In this document: in pieces, positions 1-13,276 of the stretch
How the letters are laid out: the number at the start of each line of letters is the position of its first letter
How positions within the stretch are numbered: position 1 is the stretch's first letter
Assembly: GCF_017654505.1 (NCBI RefSeq)
Contig: NC_054559.1
Coordinates: 8,197,781-8,261,780, forward strand
Reading direction: 5' to 3'
From: Polyodon spathula
Lineage: Eukaryota; Chordata; Actinopteri; Acipenseriformes; Polyodontidae
DNA: 64,000 nt
Notes under the pieces: generated by a model
Told to the model about the DNA's origin: nothing
The model's database searches: none
What the model saw: only the letters and a program-made list of their open reading frames with translations
Program-made: the position numbers and the translations under genes

Positions 1-3000
1 AACCTGCAGTCATGTCTTGTAATTGACACACGTTTTTATCTGTGTCAGTCGTTTCCTTTATGAAACATTGAAATGACCTTTAAAAGAGAAAAGTTAGGCA
101 CTCTTTATAAAAGTACTTTATTCTTGTGTGATTTTTTGAAATTTATTATTATGGAAAAACAAATTTAAGAACAATACACCTCCATGCTATATTTTTTTGT
201 TTATCATCGATACTGAATCAAAATACAAATTATTACCCATCTAAAGGGTTATTAAATTCGTTCCTTAGAGAGACGGTTGAATTTCATGGTTGAAACCCTG
301 ATCCATCCATTAAATGTGTTCTTCAATTATTGTTTCCTTTAAATATGCCACAGAATTATATGATATGCCACAGAATTATATGAGAGTTTCCTGAGTTGCA
401 AGCTTCTAATCTAATTGTGAATAACACAGGATATGTGTTTACTGTATTACCAGCATGCTGATAAGGATGTTATTACCAATGTACAATACACTGCAGTCAT
501 ATAATTGTCTCACAGACTTCTGCGTCTGTGAACTCTGTGTAACTACAGTTAACAGGCATTGTTTTAATTTGCTAGTTTCCTGCATGAAGTTCCTTATCTG
601 CTAATAATGCATACACATCAGGATGTGTTGCAAGGTTTGCCACACTCGATAAAATTATGGAAATGTTTGCATTTGGCACAATACACATTGGTAAATGCCC
701 AGTTCTTAATGAGGATATTAGCAAAACTAAACAGATGAACAGTTTTTGATAACACATTAACATCTATGTAATGGGTCTTATAGGTAGTAAAAACTTGAAA
801 AGGCATTTGTAGCATTTATTAATATTATAAAATATCAAGAAATGTGTGTGTGTTTTTTTAAATGTTTATTATTTTGTTGCTGAGTGAATTGATCATTGTT
901 TTCTGTTGATTTTCCAAACTAGTCTTTCTAGGACAGGGGAACGTAACATTCCCAGTACAGACCATTACAAAACTTAATTATTTAATTCATATTCTAAAAG
1001 ATCGCATGTTGCATTATGATTGTATAAACTTTTGCCCCAGTGCTGAAATATACAGTACCACAGTAAAAAGGCAATACAATGATTTAGTAAATCTGCAAAT
1101 GCACAACATTTAAAATCTGGTAAAAAGCCCTTTTCAGTTTTTATTCTTGAAATATACCACCTGCTTTCCCACGAAAGTGAAGCCAAAGTTCTTTCCTTAA
1201 CTGTTATGATTCTGAAGTCTCTATTCTCATAAAGCTGTGCAAGCGCCCAAGTATTTCATTATCTCAAAATCTTTATTTTCAAAACATTTGAGGTTTCTTC
1301 TGTAAACTCACATACAATGGGCAAACTTTCTACAAAAAGGCAATCTCCAGTATCTTATCTCTCTATAAAATTGGATTTCACATAACAAACCAATTAAAAA
1401 GACAATAAATTTGTGAAAAAAAATAGTGCACGTCATTAACTATAAATAATAAAATAATCAATTTACTGTTGATTCAAAGTTTATTAATTAAATCTGAATA
1501 GAGCACCAATGATCAATGGAATGTGTTTACATGGCAACTATTAAACACATAGTTACTAATGAATGAGCAAGCTGTTATTTGATTAAACCCTTTAATCTTT
1601 TAGAATGTAGTTGGGTTCTTGTTGTAAAAAGTAATTCATGAGCAATTCAACTCTAATTACTTACATAATGTATTTGTTTGTAATCACTACGAAAGGCAGA
1701 TGTTTAAAATGCATGTGTAAGGATGTACAGGTTCCTAAGTACTTGTAGTAGCTTTCTCATACACAATAAAGAAATACAATTTTTAATAACATTTTCCATT
1801 TTAATAAGCATTTTAAATGCATATTGTAAATCAGTAGTTTTTTAAATAAAGACCAAAAATAAAACTCTTGCCATCACAGATTCATAAACCATACCTTTCT
1901 GTGGTTGAATTCATTCATTTCAACTTCACTAAGGTCCAAAGTTTTTATATCATTTATAAGCGATGTTAAAGCTGGCGTTTTATGTTGGATTTTGTATTTG
2001 GAGGGTCAAAGGCCACTATCAGACCCTACAAAGGCAAGCTATGTTCTGGACTCTATCTATAGCCCGGTCTAATTATATGGTATCATTATGATCCAGTTGG
2101 CTTTTTCACAACAATTTCTGATGTAATATTAGGAGGGCTAAAATCCCAATCATTGAATCAAATAACATCCACTTGCTTTATAAAGAAGTATTGGCTTTTA
2201 TTAAGGGTCAAGCATAGTTGTCTTTGATTTCATACTTGCTTGCAAGGTTTGAAAAACAAAATGGTAACAAAACAATAAAATAAATCATACATTATGGAAA
2301 ACACATCTCCTTATGTCAATGAACAACCATTAAACAATGAGCATCGTATCTATGCACGTCAGTGTCTGCCACTGTTTGTCCAGGATTATTTATTAGCTTT
2401 CCTTACGCTTGCCATCTGCCGTTAGGGTGTGTGCTCAATCCACACCAAAAGCAAAGGGGTGTGCCTATTATTTCAAACGAAATGCTGTGTTTGCTTTTTA
2501 GCCTGAGTTAACTTGATAACAGGTCTTTACTTTTTCAAGTGGTTAGGGTACTCTAGCTTTTGGAATACACAGTTGGCAATGGTTTTGCATTGCAGTTTCA
2601 GGGCGCTCCAAGTAGCAATAAAGAAAGAAACCCTTTGGTATTTTCTGACTTTCCTGATAAACTTCTTGGCAAAATCTAATTCACAAACATTATTATCCTT
2701 GCTACAAAATCTACTGGGGTGTTCCCATCATTTGACATGGGTTGTAGCACCACTATATGCTTCTCATCAATATCATGTCTTCCATATGCTTGCCATTAAA
2801 AGATGGTCTACCTGCTTTATGGTGGAGAATCCTATTGTTGATTGTGGTTAACAGTGTTGGGATGAAAACCCCTTCAAGGTCCATCGTGGACAGTGCCACA
2901 TTAGAAGGCTGTGTATGGTAATAAATCTTCATTCAGGATTAAGGCTCTGGCATGCGTATCAGGAAACCTACTCTAAACTCCAGTCTAAAGTTACCAGGGT

Positions 3001-6000
3001 GAGGATATATCTGTCATGGGGATTGCGTGCTGTCCCTAGGCAGCCGCTATGTGCCATACTCTCCTCTCTCGTTGGCTGAACACGCTGTGCAGCAGGATAG
3101 CATACCTCAGAGTTGTAGGAATTAAAAAGAGAAAAACTAAATTTGGAACGAGGCTAAATTTAATTGCCATCCAGTGCAAACATGTGACCTACTCTGTCCC
3201 CCGGCATCAGATTCTGATTATCGGCCTGTCAGTGACTGTGTCAGCATCAGTCATATCAGGTTTAAAGGCTGAGGTTCTGAGCATTCTCTTCTGAAGTGCA
3301 TGGTTCTGTGTAAGAATGTTGGTAATCTAGTTTTATAGTTTTTGAGTGGTGATTAAAGACACATTGTGCAAGTTGGCATCCAAGAATGAGAATTTTCATC
3401 AGGATGCGTTTATAGAATTTTTGAACATTTTCTAAATAGGACCACGCAATTGGTACAGCACCACACATGTGCTAATGACAGACAGTAAGGGTGTAACAGA
3501 AGATATCTTCTATAATTAGATATATATATGTCTAGGATATAATATATATATATATGACAGACCAGTATCAATTTAATAGATATATTATTATATATCTATA
3601 TATCCCCCTTCAGTCGATGGCGTGAAATCTATGGTGTTTGAGAAATTGTGCTGACAAAGCTTTGAAAAAACATTTATACATTATAAAATAGATACACACA
3701 TGGAAAACTTAACATGGTGCAATTGTGCATTCAGTGACCGAAGGAGTTATATAATCTAAGGCTGTAATCAGTTTATCAAAAGAAGGTTATTTTTCAACGA
3801 AACATACAGTATTTGGACAAGCATCAATATCTGTGTATTTAAACAGGATGTGTTCCCAGATGATAGCCAACATCCTCTATTGCTGATCTACAATACTTAA
3901 ACAAATAATCCCAGTTAAAAGCTTTGAAATAAATTCTACATCAGCCTCAGGCTCAAGTTAAAAGATCAGGCAGACCGTTATCTTTCTCCGAGCGCCCCGT
4001 CTGTGACTTGTTGCCATGTTTACACAAATCAGATATTCAGAGTTTTGGAAGCAATACACTTTTAAATGACATACAGGATGGAAGAACAGGCATTTTCAGC
4101 TCAGGTTTCTTCCAAAGTAAACCTCTCTCATGTCTCATGAAAACATGTTCTTGTAGATAGAATTGAGAATCGCATGATAACAAGACATGCTATACAATTT
4201 GAATCAACAAGGAAACCAACATAGCAATGTTACTCCTGAGAATGTGGTTATTGCATCAGTGTCTGTTTGAATTATCTGATAGGCAATTCATAACATCACA
4301 ACCACAAATTCATTATTACCACGAGTGACCCCATTTTAAATCTGATCCTGGCCCTGGTTTGCCTCAGCGTATATACATGGATGCAATGCATCTGCTTTCA
4401 TTAAAACTAATGTTTTTTAAATGCATTATTGTGGCATAAATTGTATAAACAACAAAGCAAAAACACTGGCCTTATGTGTTTCCAGCAGGAAGCCAAATCA
4501 GAGGTACCCCCCCGTGTCCTTGCAAGAGGTTTGTTCTTCACTGTTTATTATTGTTGTGTTTTTTTCCTTCCAGCAGCTCTCTGCGTTTAATGCCTAACTC
4601 AGATGTGGACATCACATTGGTCATTGGTCACTGCTGAGAGGGTGTTTAGAAACATCTCTGCCCTGTGTGTCATTTGAAATCAGGGAGCCCTACATCTAAG
4701 ATCGACAATCAATTAATCACAGTAGTCTATTTCAAATACTCACCTACCAAAAACAGATCAAACTGTAATGGCAACTTATCAATAAATCTATTTTTTGAGA
4801 GCTATATAATGAACAGCATAAATCTCAAAAATAAATGTGTTGATTATGAAGGTTACATCATGAGCATTCAAGTTCTAGAGGTACTCCACAAATGAAGATG
4901 GACCAGTTGTTTATGGACACCTTCATGAGGGACATTTCTACATCACCTTATAAACATTCATGGACTTCTCCTTTTATATAATGAGTACAATGTATGGAAA
5001 AGAAAGCATGTTTAGACCTAAAATAAACAACTGATTTTCTTAGCTCTACATCTCCTTAGCCATGCAGTGCAACTGTTATTGGATTGGAATAAATGCAAGA
5101 TAGATTCCAAAATGAAATCTGTTAAAAAATAAAAAATATATTCATTCAATAGCGCTGAATACGAAAATGTTATTTGAAGCTGGATCTCCCAAAGAAAAAT
5201 ATGCGGTTTGATTTTCAAAGCTGACAAGTCCAAAATGTCATGAGCACAATACAACTGAGAAGTAAACAACTCAAACAGTGGGGGCTCAAGTTGTTTCTTG
5301 TTTGTTTTTAAAATTGTATTTGGTGTTCTTTCCTTTCAGACACAAACAACGCGAATGACGAGTAAATAGCTTTGAGAATCCAGCCCACTGATTTCTTTAT
5401 GACTGAATATTTTTGTTAAGATACATATTGTACTTCATCAAAACTTCCTTATACTTGATCATTTGTCAAGGGAAAAGCATACGCTGTAAAGCAATGGCTG
5501 GCTGACGCCTTACATAGGGTCACAGTCTAGGCAATTACAATGTCTACAATGGCTTGCATATTTTGGATGAACTAATCACTTCGCAACACAGCAGCTCTTT
5601 TAAGAATTTTAAGCACTTCCTGCCGAATAGCTTTCTGTAACTCAGAGTCTGTGGTCTTTGTCAATAGACACGTGCCTGAAGGAACCCCCAGGATGAGCCT
5701 ATACAATCATTATGCTATGACAGCATCAACATAATATGCAAGGGGCCAACCTAACCATTTGATTTTCCCATGGTCTACTGTTGCTTTACAATTAAAAAAA
5801 AAACACCATCTTCTTTTGCAGACAGCTCCAGTTTACAGCTGTCTTTTAAATGTGAAATATGATGATTATTAATATTAATATTATTTTAATAAGACTCTTG
5901 AGATATACATCTCATTCTCAAGGGTGTCCTAGCAGGAAGGCTGTATACATTACAGATTAAAACAAGAGCCTTCAAACCAACACTTACAGATCAAACTAAA

Positions 6001-6154
6001 AATGGGTACCACAGATACAATTCCAATTTACATTCCATGGAAGACAAAGTACTGAAGAGAAACATACAAGTCAAAGTAGTGGTGATGACAGCCCCGTTCT
6101 GGTCTGCTATCAGTTAGGGTAACTGAAGACTGCTGTCTTCTTATTTTCCCTTCT
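1..6154. other. Unassigned AT-rich non-coding DNA
   Basis: I recognise no gene or transposon protein here. Open frames such as 2513-2851 (+) and 3049-3294 (+) are short, start at arbitrary methionines and show no family motif, so I treat them as chance. Small structures seen: a tandem duplication of about 20 bases near 342-381, and a TA-rich block at 3515-3605 with several short palindromes. The segment 2370-3300 is less AT-rich than its surroundings and may be an old repeat or conserved element, but I cannot name it. Confidence 0.5.
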
Positions 6155-6240
6155 ACAAGTTTACCACAGTATTTTTGTAGCTTTCCCATGCTTTTCCCAT
6201 GGTTAAACTATGCATTTACCATCGTTTACCCAGGTTGGCC
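6155..6240 (+). repeat. Dispersed repeat, copy 1 (GTTTACCAC...GCATTTACCAT)
   Basis: This stretch shares its order of motifs with 7361-7450: GTTTACCACA, then a spacer, then GGTTAAACTATGCATTTACC, then a TTTACCC/ATACCC-GGTT end. The continuing sequence to about 6330 is rich in ATGCTTT/ACCATG variants. It is a short interspersed or MITE-like repeat with no coding capacity. The family is not identified. Confidence 0.55.
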
Positions 6241-7360
6241 TGGATAATATGCTTTGCAATTCTTTACAGTGTTTAACTATGCTTTACCATGCTTTCACTG
6301 TGCTTTGTTACACTTTGCTATGCTTTTACTATAGGAAACTTTATAACGGTTATAGAGTCTGATAAAAACTACATTTTATATATCAAAGCAGATGTTAATT
6401 TCTAACTTTTAGGAATAAAAAGCTGAGGGTTTTGATTCAAATTTAACTACATCTGACAAACATTCTTGAAGAACATAATGAGTTTTCACTTAGTGCTGCA
6501 AACAGAATAAAAAATGACATAAATGCTGACAACTCTAGAATTAACTTGTACCTTTCTGACTCTTTATTTGAGTCAATTTCTTCAGCCAACCGTGCTAGTA
6601 ACCCATTAGTTAACAAGTGAAACAGCTCTCCTCCCAAATCTAAGGTTAGCTAATAGCTATAGCTAACATCAAAGCACAGCATGGGGGGAGGGGTGGGGTG
6701 TTACACAAAATGTTGTTTATGTATTTATTTATTGAACTATGCTATCATACCAAAGTTCAATAAAATACTATTAAATATTCAGTTATGTGAGGTTTGTACT
6801 GTGGCTTTACAGTTCATCTAACATTCATGCAATCACTGAATCGTTACAATTTGAGAGTATTTTGCTGGATTACATTAAGCACGTGAGTAGTAATCTCCCA
6901 TCTTGTTTTAAGATTGTTTTCTTGTATCTTATTCCAAATATTGCAGCTGTGTTTTTATACTGCAGTAAACAAACATGCACTTGGTAAACAGCTTCACAAC
7001 TGAACTGGTGGGGGCCAGAGTCTGAGGACTAGTGGATACCGTAGAAGGAGGGGGGCAGTCTAGAGTAAAGTCTTCTCGTGTCACGCATACTTTGCGACTT
7101 TGACTAATAGAGTTTACTCAGGCCAGCCAAGGCTGTGTGCCAATTCCTCCGTCAGTTATTTCTGTAACGTGGATTAGATAACCAAAGAACAAACCAAATA
7201 TAGAAAGGCCAGTTGCTAAATGTCACAGAAAGTACAAGCACGGTTAGCATACCTGTCATCTCTTCCTGAATCGGAAAGAGCTGTTTACAGGCCTTCTGGA
7301 TCAACCACTGAGACCACCAACCATTCCTCAACAGTTTTATATTGATCACACTCTGCCCTT

Positions 7361-7450
7361 ATAAAAGTTTACCACAACATTTGTATGTTTTTTGGGGTTT
7401 TTTTTTTTTTGGTTAAACTATGCATTTACCATAGTATACCCTGGTTATGT
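7361..7450 (+). repeat. Dispersed repeat, copy 2 (GTTTACCAC...GCATTTACCAT)
   Basis: Second copy of the repeat at 6155-6240, in the same orientation and about 1.2 kb away. The central spacer is replaced by a T-rich run, while the GGTTAAACTATGCATTTACC core is identical. It is directly followed by a (TA)10 run at 7461-7480. Confidence 0.55.
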
Positions 7451-7460
7451 TTTTTATTTT

Positions 7461-7480
7461 ATATATATATATATATATAT
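7461..7480. repeat. (TA)10 microsatellite
   Basis: A perfect alternating AT run of 20 bases, read directly, following the dispersed repeat copy. Confidence 0.9.
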
Positions 7481-10339
7481 GTGACTCCATTTTATAATAC
7501 ACTAGCTTTCAACTATCTACTTTAAGTGAGAACTGGAAGCAAAAAATAAGCTTTTACATTTAAGTTCAGTATTAAGTATCACCAACCAAAAAAACTTAGG
7601 TACGTATGTGGACCAGCAAGAACATTAGTACTCCAATGTGTCACCCATAGTCCCAAAGTTGACAAAAGCTAGTCAATTTGTTTGTGGCGCTGAAAAATTA
7701 CTGCACTGCACTATTTGCTTTGGGAGTGACATGTGAAAATGATTTTAATAAGCCTACTAAACTACTGTATACAGTACTCTGCATAGAAAAGAGTTGTCAG
7801 TTTTGTGTCTGAGGTCACATTTAACATCTGGTAAAATGGAAAAGTCTACTGCTTGCGAAATGCACGCTACTTATAAATTATTATTAAACAAAAAAATTAA
7901 TTGTTTCAACCAAGTCGTTAAAATATTACAGTTGCTCTATATAAAACAATAAAACCTTGTAAAATGGCAGTCATCAAAATATATTCCATTAAAGTAAAGC
8001 AATGAACTCAACCTGGTACAGCTCTGATTCTCTAACAGTGAACACGTTAGACAAGGTTCACTGAGCGCTGGTACAGACTGGTTCTGCCAAACACACCGCA
8101 TCTGAATGCATTAGGCACAGATCCTAAATTATTTTAAATTGATTTTCCAGGTGTGCATTTAACCCATGCTTTAAAAAAAAAAAAAAAAAAAACATTCCAA
8201 AAACACGTTTTCTGCATATGTGAGAGATATGAGGACAAAATCTCTTTAGCTCTGCCTAAACCCAGCAAAACTATATTTAACTGTCAAGTTGTATCACCGT
8301 GATTGAGCATAACCATCTCTATGAGGAGTGATACGCAGTGATGTGTGATGTGATCAGGGAGATACCAGAGAGGGTTCTTGTACCATCTTGTACCATGGGG
8401 TGTTGGACATACACAAATGTCTATCACAAATGATAACTTACTTGTTCAGCTGTCAGTGTGGACTGCACATAATGCAATATGCTCTCAGCATAGCGTAGGT
8501 GTCGTGATGAAACCGAGCACATCACTGGATACACAACAGAACCTTTATCAAGGAGTTTATGCCTATTGCCATTTTTCTATGAAAGGAAAAACAATAATAT
8601 TGATAAGTCTTTAAATTAACCTTTTCACTTGTAACTAACTGTGTAACATTCAAAGTTTAATTTTCCTTTCACAAAAAATGCTGTAAAAAAAGAATCGTTG
8701 CTTATTTAAAAGGTTAACATATAGGTTTGTTAAATAGAAGGACCTGCTTCAAAAAGCTTTACATGTTTCTATACAGTCTGTTTTATTGTGTTAAACAAAG
8801 TCTGATACACAAAAGGCTTATTTAAAATGATCCCGGAAGCTATTATAAATTATATGTTATACACATATGTTTCACGTTGTTTGTTTTTCTTTTTTGACAT
8901 AAATAGAAACCTACCCACAACTCATTTGGCACAATGGTTCTTTCCTCCTACACCTCCCCTGTGAGAGGTCACACAAATGATATGTCAAATGATGGGAGAC
9001 TTTCTGTCCTATAGAAACTGCACATCTGTGCTGTGCATAGACAGACATAATGGAGGTCTTTTCAACGCTCAGGGACTTGGAAATCCACTAGACAGAACCA
9101 GCTTGATTAGAAGCCCATATTTTTTGGAAATCTCATTTGAATAGAATAATATTAAGCAGTTTTTATTGTCTAAAAACTTAGTTCAATAGAGTCAGAAAAG
9201 TGTATATGCTTTCAGAAGAACTTTTAAATATTTTTGAAGCCATTCAATTTAAAAGAAAAAAAATACAAGTAATAATTCTGACATTGATATTAAGATTGCT
9301 ACAAGACTCCGTGTAGATGTTAGATAAAGGAAACTCAAACATTGCAGAATTATATTTTGATTTATGATCTAATAAAAAAGTAGACATATCAATGTAGGTA
9401 AGGGAGATCGAAGTTTAGAATGGGTAATAAATCTGATAGCAGTCTTGGCATGCTTAATTTTTTTTTATTATTATTGTACAGTGTTGTAATCCTGATTTCA
9501 GCTCAGTGGACTTTAAAAACAGTAGCTGAGCAAATATGAGGTTATGCTACTACTATAAAATATTAGGAAGAACCCATTATTTTTAAATCGGCTGTGCTCA
9601 TAGTTCACTATAATTGGCCAATAAAAAAAGAAATCCTTATTTCTATTTCCCAATGGCACAATAGTAAGATAAATATTGTTTTAGTCTTGCTACAGCCTTT
9701 TCAGTAAGTTATACCTCTTAGAAATGCATGCTTAATTTGAACTAAATCTCCCACAAAAATGGACCGTTCATGTCTGCAGTTTAGGTTTGTGCTAATGCTC
9801 ACTTAGATCCGTATTCAGATCTATTTTTTTTATAAAATGCAGTGCCAAAATTAGGCCATTGTTTTTGGCAGAAATGACTGGGAGGTCTGAGAGCAAGGAA
9901 TCTTTTGCAGGGACTTTACATCAAGTTAGTCAAATTCTAAGAGCTCAGATTTTAAACCTGGGACAACCACAAGGCCATGAAGCCAACATTATTTAATTAC
10001 TTTTAGCAAGTGTTTTCAATTCATCTTACTTTATTCTTTTTGTTTCTAATGGCTTTTAAAAAACTTGCCTGAAATTTGAAAGATGACATTGACCCAAAAA
10101 ACAAAGCATATTGTTTGACCCACAACAGGGAACATCATTTCTGTGGCCTTCTATGAAAAATATTTGAACGTAGAGGTCAACATCACAAGGCTGTGTTCCA
10201 CTTACATCATGTTTTGTTAATAAACCCCTGTTTTATGCATTTGCAGCAGATTGACGTTGCCTTGCATTCAGTTTAATAAAAAAATAATAATAATAATAAT
10301 AAAATCAATTTTCCTCTGTTACTGAATGTGGTTTAATAA
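7481..10339. other. Unassigned AT-rich non-coding DNA
   Basis: No gene or transposon domain recognised. An A-run of about 22 bases lies near 8172-8191, and an ATA/AAT-rich run lies near 10277-10303. The open frame 8378-8614 (+) has no recognisable motif and no typical coding composition. Confidence 0.5.
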
Positions 10340-11485
10340 AAAGCTTATCTCTGTCTTGGCCTTTCTAAATTCCTTTTTGACTTGTGTTTGCAGTCCCAAG
10401 TACTCTTTCTGTGTACTTTGTTCTTGGTCCCTTTTGAACGCTCAAAGTGTCTTTCTCTGAATATATTTTTGAATTGATCTATTAAACCATTTTGACATTT
10501 TGTTTTAGATTTTGATTGGTCTACTTTTGGTATGTAATTGTTTTGATCCTCTAGTACTACATTTTTGAAAAATAGCCAACCTTTTTTCTGTGGATGTTTT
10601 CTCTATTTTACTCCAATCTACTTCTGTTAATCCCTGTTTCATTCTTTCATAGTTTGCTTTTTTTAAATTGTAAACCTTAGCTTTAGTCGTTACTTTTGGG
10701 GTTTTAAAAAGCACTTCAAATGAGACCATGTTGTGATCTGAGTTTGTCAATGGTTCACTGGCCAATGGGTTTTAGTTATTTTGTCTTCGTTATTTGAAAA
10801 AACTAAATCAAGGCATCCCCTCTAGTCAGTGCTTTGACAAATTGCGCTAGGAAGCAGTAATTTGTCATTTCTACCATTTAAATTTCATCTGTCATGCTCC
10901 CCACCGGGTTTTCCCATTTTAAATGGGGTAAGTTGAAATCCCCCATTAATATGGCTTCTCCACTCATTTCTAATATCATTGTATAACAGATTATTTTGCT
11001 TAGTGTCTGAATTTGGCGGTCTATAGCATTATAGCATAGGTCTATTTTTTTTTTTTTCATTATTCTGACCCATATTGATTCTGGGTTGTTTTTTTCTTCC
11101 AGATTTAACAACTGGACCTTAAGACCATTTTTGATGTATAGCGCTACCCATCTGCCTCTTCTGTCCTGCCTGTCTTTCCTATACAGTGTATACCCACTAA
11201 TATTATATTTCTCTCCACTCTGGGATAACCAAGTCTCTGTAACTTCTTAGTGTAGTAGATTCAAGTTCTAACATTTTGTTTCTGAGACATCTTGCATTTA
11301 GCTAAATACATTTAATGGCTGTCTTACCTGAGTTGTTGCCCTTGTATTGATGTAATCTCCCTTCAGTTTTTTTTGTTGATTTCTCCCGCCTTCATTTCTA
11401 GTTTAAATGCTTCTGAGCCTACTCGAGGATCCTTTCTCTGAGTAGATTGGTTTCCTATTTATTTAAGTGCAGTCTGTCCCGCCTA
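10340..11485 (-). mobile_element. CR1-like non-LTR retrotransposon, 5' region and endonuclease fragment
   Basis: On the minus strand this reads as the start of ORF2 of a CR1-like LINE. ORF2 normally nicks target DNA with an APE-type endonuclease and then reverse transcribes the element RNA. Visible endonuclease motifs in order are NKMLELE (about 11280-11300), TETWL (11226-11240), a VALYIKN-like block (about 11130-11160), GDFNLPHLKW (10914-10943) and SDHNMV (10724-10741). A basic linker region follows to about 10340, where similarity fades. The part upstream of 11330 looks like 5' leader. The reverse transcriptase domain is absent, and the reading frame is broken in several places, for example between NKMLELE and TETWL and around 10770-10880. 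It is a dead, 3'-truncated copy. The CR1/L2-group assignment rests on motif style; the exact family is not determined. Confidence 0.8.
10505..11111 (-). pseudogene. LINE APE-type endonuclease domain remnant
   Basis: Two open pieces on the minus strand (10878-11111 and 10505-10765) carry consecutive parts of one APE endonuclease domain. The first ends shortly after GDFNLPHLKW, whose Asp and Asn belong to the catalytic core. The second contains SDHN, the terminal catalytic Asp-His of the fold. The two pieces lie in different frames separated by stops, so no active enzyme is encoded. They belong to the CR1-like element spanning 10340-11485. Confidence 0.8.
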
Positions 11486-11715
11486 GATACATACTTACTT
11501 TAACGTAGCCTAAAGTTAAAACATAAGTTACCATGCATTGCAATATAATCCTAATAAACACTAGTCTGTAAGAAATAAAACTGTTGGGAGTTTGCAAATT
11601 CTATTTTCTTGTGCTTTGGTACAGAAATAACACACAGTGCTGCTTTGCATATGGCCACTAGATGTCAAAAAATCCTGCATGAATCACTTTTAACATTAAT
11701 AACTACACTCAAATG

Positions 11716-11749
<34 letters not shown>

Positions 11750-13276
11750 ATTGTTTCCAGTACTTCCAAGAACACTTGTCCAAATTAGCCATTATATCCA
11801 TTGAATTTGCATTGGCCAACTCTCTGAACTATAACAATGTCATCAATGACTTTGCATCACTGAAGATAAGAAAAGTACATTTGTAGGCTCAAGGTTTAAT
11901 TTCTGTTGGTGCATTCCATTGGACATTTGCAAAGATTTTGAATCCTTTTTTTTTTTTTTTTATTCGCTGACTGTAAGTTCCTGGGTGGTGTGGCACTGGA
12001 TTTATATCTCGCACAGGGCGCCATCGGGGATCGGTATGGCTCTGGTAACAAGGTCAATTAAATCATCCTCAGAATCCTGAAGGCAGTGTAACCGAGTATA
12101 TCTTGGGATAGATGCTGCTGCTAAAGATGATGCAACAAGTGAAGAATATCTGTTTGTGTTAACTCAGAACTTTATGTTGGCACCCTACATTTTGAGTGAA
12201 AACTTTTGCAACTCATTTTTTATGGTTTAAAATCGTCTAATTATAATATGCATTTAGGTGTTATGATAATAATAGATGTTATGATAATGAGGCTCCACAA
12301 AACGTTTGTCAAATGAGAGTCTTCATTGTTTGAAAGTATGACAGAAATGTGCCAATTAAAGAATGTCTTTAATTAAGAAATTTAATTTAATTAAGAAAAA
12401 TAATTGTATCAGGCAGTAGAGTATGGGTGAGCTAAGGAATGGATTTTATTTTGTAAGCTAGGGCTCGTAATTTAATATTGTCATTGCCCCGCTGCCCTGG
12501 CGCAGTGCGTTGTCTGTCAAGTGAGAGGTTTCATACACACATGTATGTCATGGAGATTCCAGATAGCGAGCTGATCAAACGCGTCACCGTGTCAGGAGTT
12601 TGAACTGGCATGTCCAGGGAAATTGGGAGTGTCTGGGGTGTGCAATGTCTGGAGAATTCAATCTGGCTTTCAGAGGCAGGTTTTTGATATGACCTTACTG
12701 ATGCCGACAATACTTCAAAATCTGGGCCAGTCCTGTGAATTCCACACTAATCATCAAACCAAGAGACGCTTGCCTTTTAACTGCTAAAAGTTTTTCCTTA
12801 CAGATTAGAGCCCTATTGTATAGATTTAATTTACTTCTTTGCTTGATATACAGCATCAAAGCAAAACAAGAAAAACACATCTGAATTAGGGGATTCTCAG
12901 CTGTTAGGTTTATAGAATTGAGGGAGTTACAACCTTCCCCTGCGATGCTGATTGTGGCACCCGAGTTATGGAATGCATAAAGAGTGGTCAGGGCTAAGAT
13001 GGGGAACTACTAAATGCTCACACCACATTTCAATATATTCCTCTATTCTATGAACTTTGCTAGGGAAAAAAATGTGGTGAGGCAAGGTCAAATGTTTAAA
13101 AAAGGCAACAAAATAACTTCCCTTCCCTTCCTGAAACTTGGCGTTAATCTGAATTAATCTCTTCACACCTTGTGCTCTTAGCATTGCTGTTACTGTCGAT
13201 ATGGAGTCTCTTTTAGCACTATGGGCGCTTTTCTTTTCTTCTTTTCTTAATCATTGACTACAAGGATTCTCTTCTT
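11486..13276. other. Unassigned non-coding DNA with simple repeats
   Basis: Holds an (ATT)n run at 11717-11748 and a T-run at about 11946-11963. The block 12480-12600 contains a Pol III A-box-like string (TGGCGCAGTGCG) but no matching B box, so I do not call a SINE. No protein motif recognised. Confidence 0.45.
11717..11748. repeat. (ATT)n microsatellite
   Basis: About ten perfect ATT units, read directly. Confidence 0.9.

Noticed and set aside
12480..12600. SINE with TGGCGCAGTGCG A box
   Set aside because: No B box at the expected distance and no second copy.
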